A stretch of 64,000 bases of DNA from Lachnospiraceae bacterium (GTDB taxonomy: Bacteria > Bacillota > Clostridia > Lachnospirales > Lachnospiraceae), in NCBI GenBank assembly GCA_021202335.1, contig JAJQDE010000053.1:1-64000 (forward strand). The letters are read 5' to 3'. The translations under genes and the position numbers were made by a program. Shown here piece by piece: positions 52,923 to 62,156 of the stretch (the stretch's first letter is position 1; each line of letters starts with the position of its first letter). The notes under the pieces are model-generated. The model searched no databases. It saw only the letters and a list, made by a program, of their open reading frames with translations, and was not told the origin of the DNA.

Positions 52923-55401
52923 GCACTAAAAGCGTTCCCAGCGAAAACAGCACGCATACCAAAAGTGTGCGGTACTGCACCGTATCGCCCGTTTTGGGCG
53001 TCGAGTCCTTTACATGCAGAGTGCCCGCCGATGTGCTTGCTACCGCGGCATCAGCGGTTGATGCCGTCACTGTCGATGACTCCGCCGTTGACGTTGCGGC
53101 TGCGGCTGCTGACGCTGTTGACGCTGTTGACGCTGCGGCTGCAGACGCTGCTGACGCTGTTGACGTTGCGGCTGCGGCTGCGTCAGTTGGCGTTGCGGCT
53201 ACGGCAGTTGACGTTGCATCAACTGACGTTGCTGACGTTGTTGACGTTGCGGCTGCGGCTGCGTCAGTTGACGCTGCGGCTGCGGCTGTTGACGTTGTTG
53301 ACGCTGCGGCTGCTGACGCTGCTGACGTTGTTGACGCAGTTACGCCGAGCGCGATGCCCGTGCTGCTTGAAGCCGTCGTGCCGGCTGTGCTTTCCGAGCT
53401 CTGCGCCGACGAAACCGTGCCAGCACTGCCCGAAGCCGTGGCTCCGAGCGTAATACTCCCTGAGTTATTTGAACTTATTACGCTTACCGAAGAGCCTTCG
53501 CTGCTGTCCGTGCTGTCGTCGCTGTCCGTGCCGGTATCTGTATCTGTGTCCGAAGTTTCCTCATACACAAAACAGCTGTACTTTTCCGCAAGCTCCTTTG
53601 CTATCGCTATGGCACTGTCGGATTCCGCCGTCAGCGTCACTGTTGACGTAATCGACTCAAATCCGCTAAACGCATCATCCTCCACCTCCTCAAGCGCGTC
53701 GGAAAGCGCTATGTCCGTCACCGCGCTCACGCTCGTAAATGCGTCGTCGCCGATAACCGTGACGGTGTCCGGTATCTCAACGCTGCTATCGCTTCCGGTA
53801 TATTTGTAGAGTACCGTCTTTTGCGGATTCATCCTAAAGCCCGATGTCGTGGCATACCATTTTTTATAAAGCGTCAGGTTCTTTTTGACCGCCTTTGAGG
53901 AGCTGTGTTTTGAAAGACAGTTTTTGTCCGTATACCAATTGGAATCCGTACTGTACCCCGAATACTTAAAGACCGCGTCATCCTCATATTCAGGGTAAGC
54001 TTCATCGTCGATGGCTTCTCCCTTAGCAACCTTTGTCTTTACGCTTTTCACACTGCTGTATTCCGTCCCCTCATAGGTGCCGCTGTACTTTCCGCCGTTC
54101 ATACTGAAGGTCACCGTATAAGCGTCCGTTTCCCACTGAGCATAGAGCGTCAGATCCGCTGATATCGCCTCTCCCCACGCCGTATACTCCGTTTCCGAAT
54201 CCTCCTCGTCCGTATACCAGCCCAAAAAGGTTTTCCCGCTTATCGAGGGCGTTTCCGACGGCTCGTTAAGCAGCTCTCCCTCATAAATTTTAAGCTGCTC
54301 CGGCACATTCTCCGCTCCGTCCGCCACAAAATCCACATAATAATATTTCGTAACCGTGCTGTCCCATTTTGCGTAAATAGTCGTATCAGACTCTATTGTA
54401 TCGTTTGCAAAATCCCATTCGTTTAAATAAGACGCTTCCTTGTACCACCCCTGAAAAACATAGGAAACAACCTGCTTTTCATCCTCAATACTTAAGGAAT
54501 ATCTGCCCGCTGTCAGTATTGCCGGCTGTTCCCCGTTCACTGACACCGACTCGGAAACCGTGCTGTGCGCGGGAACCGTGCGCGTTTCACCCTCTACCTG
54601 CGAAATCCCGGTGACAAACTCCACGGTATATTCCGCCTCCTCCTGCGCATCCTCATCATCAGCCTCCGCATTAACAGCGGCAGCTGCCGCAGATGACGAT
54701 ATGTTGTAATCAATGCCCGCAATCTGTTCTACCTTGGCAGCGTCCAAATAAGAGCTGTAAACAAGCTGTTCATAGCTGTCCGCAAGCTGCTTTGCAAGCT
54801 CCGACGACTGTTCGGTTCCATTATCGTAGATATAAATGATGCCCGTTCCCCCGGCAGCGCCGCTGAAAGCATTCACGCATATCCTTGAAATGCTGTCGGG
54901 CAGCTCTATTCCTCTCACATTTTCAAGACTGTCAAAGGCGTAAGGCGCAATGACCTCAACAGTGTCGGGAATCTGCACCAGCGTCTGCTCACCGTCATAC
55001 TTATAAAGCACGGTTTTGTCCGGATTGAGGCAAAAGCCGTTTTCAGCATAATACCACTTTTTATAAAGAGTAACGCTCTTAGTAATCACGCTGTCCGTAT
55101 CGAACTCTTCGATACATTCCCTGTCCGTATACCATTTGCCGCTTTCCGTTTCAAAGCCTGCATATGAAGCGTACTTATCGTCAGGGTAGGTATCGATTTT
55201 CCTGTCGTCGTCAATTACCAGCACCGGCGTTTGGTCCGTAAAGCTGTACCCGTTATATTCTCCGTCAAAGCTTCCGCCGTTCATGCTGAAGGTGACTGTG
55301 TTTGTTCCTTCCGCCTGCGCGTCAGGCATCGGCAGTTGTGAAATCACCACTGCCAAAATCATAAGGCTCACTCCTAAAATATTTTTTAATCTGCGGTACA
55401 T
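52882..55401 (-). CDS. InlB-repeat/LRR surface protein with TPKTGD sortase signal
   Basis: An 839-residue protein from ATG at 55401. Signal peptide (GVSLMILAVVISQLPMPDAQA), Listeria-Bacteroides (InlB B) repeats (TVTFSMNGGSFDG, YVFQGWYKEASYLNEWDF, FLGWYTDEED), two short BspA-type LRR segments (VQIPDTVEVIAPYAF), then a Ser/Thr/Ala stalk of about 150 residues built from simple repeats. The C-terminal sorting signal is TPKTGD (about 801-806), hydrophobic LLVCVLFSLGTLLVL and KKKK tail. It starts one base after the stop of sortase B, its likely anchoring enzyme. Preceding residues Asp-Ser match the other substrate. Confidence 0.9.
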   Translation of the reverse strand: MYRRLKNILGVSLMILAVVISQLPMPDAQAEGTNTVTFSMNGGSFDGEYNGYSFTDQTPVLVIDDDRKIDTYPDDKYASYAGFETESGKWYTDRECIEEFDTDSVITKSVTLYKKWYYAENGFCLNPDKTVLYKYDGEQTLVQIPDTVEVIAPYAFDSLENVRGIELPDSISRICVNAFSGAAGGTGIIYIYDNGTEQSSELAKQLADSYEQLVYSSYLDAAKVEQIAGIDYNISSSAAAAAVNAEADDEDAQEEAEYTVEFVTGISQVEGETRTVPAHSTVSESVSVNGEQPAILTAGRYSLSIEDEKQVVSYVFQGWYKEASYLNEWDFANDTIESDTTIYAKWDSTVTKYYYVDFVADGAENVPEQLKIYEGELLNEPSETPSISGKTFLGWYTDEEDSETEYTAWGEAISADLTLYAQWETDAYTVTFSMNGGKYSGTYEGTEYSSVKSVKTKVAKGEAIDDEAYPEYEDDAVFKYSGYSTDSNWYTDKNCLSKHSSSKAVKKNLTLYKKWYATTSGFRMNPQKTVLYKYTGSDSSVEIPDTVTVIGDDAFTSVSAVTDIALSDALEEVEDDAFSGFESITSTVTLTAESDSAIAIAKELAEKYSCFVYEETSDTDTDTGTDSDDSTDSSEGSSVSVISSNNSGSITLGATASGSAGTVSSAQSSESTAGTTASSSTGIALGVTASTTSAASAAAASTTSTAAAAASTDAAAAATSTTSATSVDATSTAVAATPTDAAAAATSTASAASAAAASTASTASAAAAATSTAESSTVTASTADAAVASTSAGTLHVKDSTPKTGDTVQYRTLLVCVLFSLGTLLVLTGNGKKKKAFPS

Positions 55402-55402
55402 A

Positions 55403-56527
55403 TCAATCCCCATTCCGAAGCGTATTTGTTTTCTTTGCAATTACCACAAACCTGCCGTCCTCCGTATAATAATCGCAGGTCGACAATATCAGGCATGAAT
55501 CGCCAAATTCAAGACTTACGTCCGTAGTATAAAGCGCGTTTTCCTCTATGTTCCTGCAAAACTCATCAAACAGCTCCTGCGTGCTTATGTCAATGGCGTC
55601 GTAGTAGCGGAACACATCCTCGTCCTCATACGCCACGGCTGACAGCATCACCGCCGCCACCTTATACTCGCCCTCGCTGTACAGACTGTCAAAGCGTATT
55701 GTCTGATGCTCCATACAATAATCCTTGTCCTTATATTCCTTGAGCGTGCCAAACATTACTCCCGTTCTCATGTTATGCCCGTATATGATGATATTTTGCC
55801 CGCTCTCAAGCACATCGCTTCTGTAATCAAGGATTAAAAGCCCGTTTTTGTCCTCCTGACCGTTAAAGTTTTTGTCAAGGTAATAGTCGTTATCGCCTTC
55901 CCTTGACATAACGGGATAGTTGATTTTCGTCCCCTCTATGGAAAGCCAGCCCGAAAAATCATTGTTTTCATCGTACAAAGCCTGAAATTTACTTAAAATC
56001 CGCGGTTCGGACTGCTCGGACGCATCCCCGCTTTCTTCCCCGGAGTCCGGCGTCATCAGGCTGTCATCCTCACCGTCCGTCGCTGCCTCGGCAGCAGCGG
56101 CGTCAGTTCCCTCGCCTATTCTTTCAAGCAGCTTTTTTGCGTGGTAATTAGTCCGCACATCCATAAGGAAGTTCCAATTCAGGTACACGGCACTGATCAG
56201 AAACACCAGCGCAAACATCACAACAGCTATGTTCCTGTTTATGTTTAATATGCGCCTTGCGTTTTGGCGCCTTCTCCTGCCTGCGGCAATCTGCCTTTGA
56301 GTTTTCCTTCGCTGAGCCTCGGTTGTATTTTTGAGTATTTTATCATAAAATTCCTCACCTCTGCTGCTTTGAAAGGTCAGATTTTCAGATTTTATCTTAT
56401 AATAAATGTCATTTGCAAGCCGGCTTGTAAGCTTCCTTTTCCCCCGCATAAGCCGGCTGATAAGCTGTAAGTCATGCTCCAGCGCATTAGGGTCGTAGCC
56501 CGTTCCGTATTCCGTATGATCCGCCAT
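55403..56527 (-). CDS. Class B sortase with long cytoplasmic N-terminal domain (second copy)
   Basis: A 374-residue sortase B from ATG at 56527, whose A is shared with the stop of the gene upstream (TGATG). The catalytic domain has His in IIIYGHNMRTG, Cys in LILSTCDYYTEDGRF and the Arg in that strand. Before the transmembrane helix (AVVMFALVFLISAVYLNW) lies a 110-residue cytoplasmic part with a highly basic Arg/Lys/Gln stretch, and after it an acidic linker. It differs from the first sortase in this N-terminal region but matches in layout. The neighbouring TPKTGD protein is the expected substrate. Confidence 0.93.
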   Translation of the reverse strand: MADHTEYGTGYDPNALEHDLQLISRLMRGKRKLTSRLANDIYYKIKSENLTFQSSRGEEFYDKILKNTTEAQRRKTQRQIAAGRRRRQNARRILNINRNIAVVMFALVFLISAVYLNWNFLMDVRTNYHAKKLLERIGEGTDAAAAEAATDGEDDSLMTPDSGEESGDASEQSEPRILSKFQALYDENNDFSGWLSIEGTKINYPVMSREGDNDYYLDKNFNGQEDKNGLLILDYRSDVLESGQNIIIYGHNMRTGVMFGTLKEYKDKDYCMEHQTIRFDSLYSEGEYKVAAVMLSAVAYEDEDVFRYYDAIDISTQELFDEFCRNIEENALYTTDVSLEFGDSCLILSTCDYYTEDGRFVVIAKKTNTLRNGD

Positions 56528-57207
56528 CAATACAATACACCCTGCATTTCCATAAACAATATTTTTGAGATATCGGGAGCTATCGGAGCCATTAAACTGA
56601 TAAAATTCCTGCAAATCCGCTCCACGTCCTCCCGGTACGGGCATGTATTTGCAAAATTCCTTTCATTCTGCGCGTGGATCCGTATGCCTGTCACAAGCTC
56701 TCCGACCCGAAGCTCCTTCTGCAAAAGCTTCAGCAGCTCCATAAGCGCGGACACAACGCCGTGACGATTTGCCCTGTCGTTTCCGCGCCTGATGCATCGG
56801 TCGATTTTTTTCTCAGTACCGTCAAGCGCGTCCTGCATACGGGTAATGCTCTCCTTAGTGACATCGGCGCAGCCGCCCTCAAAAAGCACGGCGAGTATCA
56901 TGCGCCGGTACCTGCACAGAAACTTATACATGCCCTCCAGCTCACCCTCATTCCAGCTCTCATAAAACGGCGCGTCGTTTTCCTCCGGCGTCTTTTCAAA
57001 AAGCAGATAAAGGCGCAGACAATCCGTACCGTAATCCATCACCAGAGCGTCGTCAAACACTCTCCCTCCGGTCCGGTCAAGCCATTCAAAAAGCGCAGCC
57101 GCCTCATCGCTCTTATATCCCAAGCTGTCAGGGATATCGCACCCTGACAGCCTCCTTGCGTGATATTCAATTTCCCTGTGGTTTAGGGGAGTTAAAAATT
57201 TTTCCAT
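56527..57207 (-). CDS. Free-standing class I tRNA-synthetase anticodon-domain relative (LeuRS-like)
   Basis: A 226-residue protein without HIGH or KMSKS motifs. Its sequence follows the C-terminal part of LeuRS encoded next door: VMDYGTDCLRLYLLFEK lines up with [17 protein letters not shown], and the later LMELLKLLQ...FISLMAPIAPDISKILF with the LeuRS helical anticodon-binding domain ending [16 protein letters not shown]. It may therefore be a diverged duplicate lacking the catalytic core. It lies eight bases after leuS and is coupled to sortase B by TGATG overlap. The role is unknown; tRNA binding is an inference. Confidence 0.7.
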   Translation of the reverse strand: MEKFLTPLNHREIEYHARRLSGCDIPDSLGYKSDEAAALFEWLDRTGGRVFDDALVMDYGTDCLRLYLLFEKTPEENDAPFYESWNEGELEGMYKFLCRYRRMILAVLFEGGCADVTKESITRMQDALDGTEKKIDRCIRRGNDRANRHGVVSALMELLKLLQKELRVGELVTGIRIHAQNERNFANTCPYREDVERICRNFISLMAPIAPDISKILFMEMQGVLY

Positions 57208-57214
57208 TGCCGCT

Positions 57215-59632
57215 CTACTTTACAACCATGTTCAATATTCTGCCCTTGACGTAAATTTCCTTCACGATTGCTTTGCCGTCAATCAGAGCCGCGATTGCAG
57301 GAAGGGCATGCGCCTTCTCCTTTACGGCGCTCTCTTCCTCGTCCAAACCTACCGTCAGCGTGGCTTTCACCTTTCCGTTAATCTGCACCGCAATCTCAAC
57401 ATTGGCTTCCACTGTCTTTGCCTCGTCATACTCGGGCCACTTCTGTTGATATGCCCTGCCTCTGCCCGCAAAATTAATCTCCCAAAGCTCCTCCGTCATG
57501 TGAGGCGCGACAGGATTTAAAAGCAAAAGCAGCGTCGCATACTCCGCCCTGTTGACACTGTTTGCCTTATAGAAGTCGTTTACAAGCGACATCATTGCGG
57601 CGATTGCAGTATTGAACTTCAAATCCTCAAAATCGTTTGACACCTTTTTAATTGTCCGGTGAAGCTTCGTTTCCATCTCCTCACGGTACGCGTCGCCGTC
57701 CGTCAGCATGTCCTGAAGCTTCCACACCCTCTCAAGGAAACGGCGGCAGCCCTTTACGCCCTCCGCGCTCCATGCCGCGCTCAAATCAAACGCTCCGATA
57801 AACATCTCATAGGTTCTGAGCGTGTCTGCGCCAAACTCGTTTACCACATCATCCGGGTTTACCACATTTCCTCTCGACTTTGACATCTTCTCGCCGTTCT
57901 CGCCCAAAATCATGCCATTTGAGGTGCGCTTCATATAAGGCTCGCTGCATGACACAAGTCCCTGGTCGTATAGGAATTTATGCCAAAATCTCGAATACAG
58001 AAGGTGAAGCGTAGTATGCTCCATGCCGCCGTTGTACCAGTCCACGGGCATCCAGTAGTCAATTGCCTCCCTGCTTGCAAATGCCTCGTCATTGTCCGGG
58101 TCAATATATCTTAAGAAATACCACGACGAACCTGCCCACTGCGGCATCGTATCCGTTTCACGCTCCGCCTTGCCGCCGCACTTAGGGCATGTCGTTTCCA
58201 CCCAGTCGCGCATGGCTGCAAGCGGGGATTCCCCTGTGTCCGTCGGCATGTAGCTGTCCACCTCGGGAAGCTTCAGCGGCAGCTCGCTTTCATCAAGCGG
58301 CACATATCCGCAGCACGGGCACTTTACAATGGGAATCGGCTCTCCCCAATAGCGCTGGCGGGAAAATACCCAGTCACGCAGCTTGAAGTTTACCTTCTTA
58401 TGCCCGATACCCTTCTCCTCAAGCCACTCTGTCATCGCTTTCTTTGCGTCCTTTACCTCCATGCCGTCCAGGAAGCCTGAGTTGCAGAGCTTTCCGGTTG
58501 CCACGTCCGTAAACGCCTCGTTCTGCACATCTCCGCCTGCCACCACCTCTATGATGGGAAGTCCGAATTTCTTTGCAAAATCCCAGTCCCTTGTATCGTG
58601 CGCAGGGACAGCCATGATCGCGCCCGTCCCGTATGACATCAGCACGTAGTCGGAAACCCACACGGGAATTTCCTTATTATTTACGGGATTGATTGCCATG
58701 ACGCCCTTGAGGCATGCACCCGTCTTATCCTTTGCAAGCTCCGTCCTCTCAAAGTCCGATTTTTTGGATGCCTGCTCGCGGTATGCGGCTATTTCCTCAT
58801 AATTTTCAATATCCGCCTTATATTTCTCAATCAGAGGATGCTCCGGTGAAATTACCATATATGTCGCGCCGAAAAGCGTGTCCGGTCTGGTGGTGTAAAC
58901 CGTGAGCGTTTCATCCCGGTCTTTAAGCTTAAAATTGACCTCCGCGCCCTCAGAACGTCCAATCCAGTTTTTCTGCGAAACCTTTACCTTCTCGATATAG
59001 TCCACGTCGTTCAAGCCGTCAATCAGCTTATCCGCGTACTCCGTGATTTTGAGCATCCACTGCGACTGCATCTTTCTGATAACCTCCGAGCCGCAGCGCT
59101 CGCACACGCCGTTTACGACCTCCTCATTCGCAAGCCCCACCTTGCATGAGGTGCAGAAGTTTATCGGCATTTCGCTCTTATAAGCAAGCCCCTTCTTAAA
59201 AAGCTGCAGGAAAATCCACTGTGTCCACTTATAATACTTTTCATCGGTGGTATTGATTTCCCTCGACCAGTCAAATGAATAGCCGAGTGACTTAAGCTGC
59301 TCCTTAAAACGCGCCACATTATTTTTCGTAACAATCTTCGGATGAATTTTATTTTTAATCGCGTAATTTTCCGTGGGAAGCCCAAATGCGTCCCAGCCCA
59401 TGGGAAAAAGCACGTTATAGCCCTGCATTCTGCGTTTTCTTGACACAATATCCATCGCCGTGTACGGTCTCGGATGCCCTACGTGAAGCCCCTGCCCTGA
59501 AGGATACGGGAACTCCACAAGCGCGTAATACTTAGGCTTGGACTTGTCAATTCCGACCTTAAACGCTTCCTCGTTATCCCATATATCCTGCCACTTTTTT
59601 TCAATGTCCTTTGGAGAATATTCCCTGCTCAT
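57215..59632 (-). CDS. leuS: Leucyl-tRNA synthetase
   Basis: An 805-residue class I synthetase charging tRNA-Leu. HIGH region is [15 protein letters not shown] near residue 45, the editing domain has [14 protein letters not shown] near residue 240, the zinc-like insert has [11 protein letters not shown] and CPKCGGKAE, and [10 protein letters not shown] lies near residue 568. ATG at 59632 has AAAGGAG eight bases before and gives the usual [11 protein letters not shown] start; an upstream in-frame ATG is rejected. No T-box leader is seen; the leader is only about 40 bases. Confidence 0.97.
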   Translation of the reverse strand: MSREYSPKDIEKKWQDIWDNEEAFKVGIDKSKPKYYALVEFPYPSGQGLHVGHPRPYTAMDIVSRKRRMQGYNVLFPMGWDAFGLPTENYAIKNKIHPKIVTKNNVARFKEQLKSLGYSFDWSREINTTDEKYYKWTQWIFLQLFKKGLAYKSEMPINFCTSCKVGLANEEVVNGVCERCGSEVIRKMQSQWMLKITEYADKLIDGLNDVDYIEKVKVSQKNWIGRSEGAEVNFKLKDRDETLTVYTTRPDTLFGATYMVISPEHPLIEKYKADIENYEEIAAYREQASKKSDFERTELAKDKTGACLKGVMAINPVNNKEIPVWVSDYVLMSYGTGAIMAVPAHDTRDWDFAKKFGLPIIEVVAGGDVQNEAFTDVATGKLCNSGFLDGMEVKDAKKAMTEWLEEKGIGHKKVNFKLRDWVFSRQRYWGEPIPIVKCPCCGYVPLDESELPLKLPEVDSYMPTDTGESPLAAMRDWVETTCPKCGGKAERETDTMPQWAGSSWYFLRYIDPDNDEAFASREAIDYWMPVDWYNGGMEHTTLHLLYSRFWHKFLYDQGLVSCSEPYMKRTSNGMILGENGEKMSKSRGNVVNPDDVVNEFGADTLRTYEMFIGAFDLSAAWSAEGVKGCRRFLERVWKLQDMLTDGDAYREEMETKLHRTIKKVSNDFEDLKFNTAIAAMMSLVNDFYKANSVNRAEYATLLLLLNPVAPHMTEELWEINFAGRGRAYQQKWPEYDEAKTVEANVEIAVQINGKVKATLTVGLDEEESAVKEKAHALPAIAALIDGKAIVKEIYVKGRILNMVVK

Positions 59633-59677
59633 ATATCCTGCTCCTTTTTTATTCATTACATTATAAACACACGTCTT

Positions 59678-59706
59678 ATTTTAACGCAGCAGACGCTATA
59701 TTTCAA
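59678..59706 (-). promoter_or_regulatory. Promoter of leuS
   Basis: On the minus strand TTGAAA (59706-59701), 17 bases, TAAAAT (59683-59678). Confidence 0.65.
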
Positions 59707-59772
59707 GTCAATATTTCCTTTAAAATTTCAGCCTCCGGCACTGCGCGCTTTGCAGCTTCTCATTGCCAACAA

Positions 59773-59800
59773 TAAAAGCCCCGGCAGACCGGGGCTTTTA
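59773..59800 (-). terminator. Intrinsic terminator of the EF-G-like gene
   Basis: A perfect 12-base stem (TAAAAGCCCCGG and its complement) with a four-base loop ending in TTTTA, just after the stop codon. Confidence 0.85.
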
Positions 59801-59807
59801 TCATGAT

Positions 59808-61898
59808 TTATTCGGCGCTGTCCTCCGCGACCTTTGCCGCGCGCGCAGCCACCTCCGCCTCCTGAATGTCTCCCGGAGTCTGCTCATAGCGCGCAAACGC
59901 GTACTCGTAGCTTCCGCGCCCGCCCGTCATTGAGCGCAGCACGGTGCAATAGCCCGTAAGCTCCATCACCGGGACATCCGCTTCTATCACCTGTTTTCCG
60001 TTTCCAATCGGATTCATGCCAAGGACTCTGCCCCTGCGCTTGTTCAGATCGCCCATGATATCGCCGGTATACCTGTCGGGAGCCGTCACCTTAAGGTTTG
60101 CAATCGGCTCCAAAAGCACGGGGCCTGCCTCCATGAAGCCCTTCTTAAACGCCTGGATTGCCGCCACCTTAAACGCCTGCTCCGATGAGTCCACGGCATG
60201 ATACGAGCCGTCGTAGAGCACGCCCTTCACACCGACAACGGGATATGCCGCAAGCGGACCTCTCTGGACAGCCTCCTGCATTCCCTTTTCCACTGCCGGG
60301 AAATAGTTCTTCGGTACGGCGCCGCCCACGACCACCTGCTCAAACACGTAGGGCTTTTCCAAATCACCCGACGGCTCAAAGCGCATCTTAACATGTCCGT
60401 ACTGCCCGTGTCCGCCCGACTGCTTTTTGTATTTGTATTCCACGTCCGATTTCTTTTTAATGGTTTCCCTAAATGCAATCTTAGGCTTTGAAAGCTCTAT
60501 TTGGCACTTATATTCATTTACAAGGCGGCTCTGTATGATATCGAGCTGCTGTTCTCCGATGCCGTACAGAAGCGTCTGCCTGTTTTCCGTGTCGTTCACG
60601 ATTTTAAGCGTCTGATCCTCATGCGAAAGCTTCTGCAGCGCCTGCGACACCTTATCTATGTCGCCCTTGTTCGGCACCTTGTAGCGCATTGCCGTATACG
60701 GCTTTGAAATTTCAAATTTGCCGTACTCGATAACGGTCGCTTTCGTGGAAAGCGTATTTCCCGTCCTTGCTGCCGTGAGCTTCGCAATCGCGCCGATATC
60801 CCCAGCGTGCAGCTCGCTGACCTCAATCGGCTTACTTCCCTGAAGAACATAAAGCTTGCTGACCTTCTCCTCCACGTCCTTATCCTTATTGTAAATGACA
60901 TCGTCCGCCTTAAACACGCCCGAGCAGACCTTTATCAGAGAATACTTGCCGATAAACGGGTCGACAATCGTCTTGAATACATATGCGGATTTTGCCTTTG
61001 CAAAATCATAATTTGCCTCAAAAACCTCATTCGTTTTCATATTAAAGCCCGCAAGCTGCCTGTTTTCAGGGCTTGGCAGATATTTTACGATATCGTCGAG
61101 CAGCGCGTATGTACCCTGGCAGAGCGTGCTTGAGCCCATGCTGATAGGTACGATGGAGCCGTCAAGCACGTTTGTCCGAAGCGCCGCACGTATTTCATTT
61201 TCCGAAAATGTTTCCCCGCCGAAATAGCGCTCCATAAACTCCTCGCTTGTTTCAGCCACCGCCTCCATCAGCGTGTCCCTGTAAAGGCTTAAATTATCCT
61301 TGCTGTACTCGGGTATCTCACACTCCTCAACATCCTTGCCGACCCAGCGGTTAGCCGTTTCGCTCACAACATTCACATAGCCCACGAACTTCTCATTTTC
61401 CCTGATTGGGAAATGGAACGGCGCAATCTTTTTTCCGTACATTTCCTCAAGCTTCTCAACCACATTTTTAAACGACGCGTTGTCGGCGTCCATCCCCGTA
61501 ACGTATATCATGCGCGGCAGCTTATATTTCTCGCAAAGCTCCCACGCCTTTTCCGTGCCCGCCTCGACGCCCGACTTGCCCGAAACCACAATGACTGCCG
61601 CGTCCGCCGCGCTGATGGCTTCCTCGACCTCACCTATAAAATCAAAATAACCGGGGGTATCGAGGATATTGATTTTTGTACCCTCCCACTCAACGGGAAC
61701 CACAGAGGCGCTTATTGATATTTTGCGTTTCTGTTCCTCTTTTCCATAATCGCTGACGGTATTCCCGTCCTCAACCCTGCCCATGCGTGAAGTAATTCCT
61801 GCCAAATATGCCATGGATTCCACAAGCGTCGTCTTTCCTGCCCCTCCATGCCCCAGCAAAACTACATTTCTGATTTTATCGGTTGTGTATACATTCAT
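59808..61898 (-). CDS. Elongation factor G-like translational GTPase (EF-G2 type)
   Basis: A 696-residue paralogue of EF-G. G1 is GHGGAGKTTL, G3 is DTPGYFDF, but G4 reads TGMD instead of NKMD, which marks the divergent EF-G-like subfamily rather than the main translocase. Domains II-V follow normally, with QYGHVKMRFEP and VVGVKGVLYDGSYHAVDSSE in domain IV. It starts at ATG 61898 with AGGAGG seven bases before; an in-frame ATG at 61931 is upstream of that site. The role of these paralogues is not settled. Monocistronic by promoter and terminator. Confidence 0.9.
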   Translation of the reverse strand: MNVYTTDKIRNVVLLGHGGAGKTTLVESMAYLAGITSRMGRVEDGNTVSDYGKEEQKRKISISASVVPVEWEGTKINILDTPGYFDFIGEVEEAISAADAAVIVVSGKSGVEAGTEKAWELCEKYKLPRMIYVTGMDADNASFKNVVEKLEEMYGKKIAPFHFPIRENEKFVGYVNVVSETANRWVGKDVEECEIPEYSKDNLSLYRDTLMEAVAETSEEFMERYFGGETFSENEIRAALRTNVLDGSIVPISMGSSTLCQGTYALLDDIVKYLPSPENRQLAGFNMKTNEVFEANYDFAKAKSAYVFKTIVDPFIGKYSLIKVCSGVFKADDVIYNKDKDVEEKVSKLYVLQGSKPIEVSELHAGDIGAIAKLTAARTGNTLSTKATVIEYGKFEISKPYTAMRYKVPNKGDIDKVSQALQKLSHEDQTLKIVNDTENRQTLLYGIGEQQLDIIQSRLVNEYKCQIELSKPKIAFRETIKKKSDVEYKYKKQSGGHGQYGHVKMRFEPSGDLEKPYVFEQVVVGGAVPKNYFPAVEKGMQEAVQRGPLAAYPVVGVKGVLYDGSYHAVDSSEQAFKVAAIQAFKKGFMEAGPVLLEPIANLKVTAPDRYTGDIMGDLNKRRGRVLGMNPIGNGKQVIEADVPVMELTGYCTVLRSMTGGRGSYEYAFARYEQTPGDIQEAEVAARAAKVAEDSAE

Positions 61899-61937
61899 TG
61901 CAGTTACCTCCTGTTTTATATTAATTGGCATAAGTAA

Positions 61938-61966
61938 ATTTTACTATATTTTTCGAAACACTTCAA
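61938..61966 (-). promoter_or_regulatory. Promoter of the EF-G-like gene
   Basis: On the minus strand TTGAAG (61966-61961), 17 bases, TAAAAT (61943-61938), about 40 bases before the start codon. Confidence 0.65.
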
Positions 61967-62047
61967 TGTATTTTGTACACTATGCACATTGTGTTTTTTA
62001 ATAAAATATTATGTAAATTTTCGTCATTATTACCGGTGGCAGGAGAG

Positions 62048-62084
62048 GAGGGCTTCGTACGTTTTAAGTTGACTTTAAGCCCTC
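62048..62084. promoter_or_regulatory. Inverted repeat across the tyrA promoter
   Basis: GAGGGCTT (62048-62055) and AAGCCCTC (62077-62084) are perfect eight-base inverted arms flanking the -35 hexamer. They could be a regulator site; no factor is named. Confidence 0.45.
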
Positions 62085-62097
62085 AGAGTGCGATAAT
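62069..62097 (+). promoter_or_regulatory. Promoter of tyrA
   Basis: TTGACT (62069-62074), 17 bases, GATAAT (62092-62097), about 60 bases before the ATG. It is overlapped by the inverted repeat at 62048-62084. Confidence 0.7.
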
Positions 62098-62156
62098 CAT
62101 ATCAATGTAAAAGTGCAATCTCAAAGGCGGATTGTAAACGAAAGGATTTTTACCAT

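Noticed and set aside
52965..53809. Plus-strand open frames opposite the stalk of the TPKTGD protein
   Set aside because: Simple-repeat DNA opens several frames; only the minus frame continues into recognisable InlB repeats and a sorting signal.
59633..59707. T-box riboswitch before leuS
   Set aside because: The leader from the predicted promoter to the start codon is only about 40 bases, with no T-box sequence or antiterminator structure.
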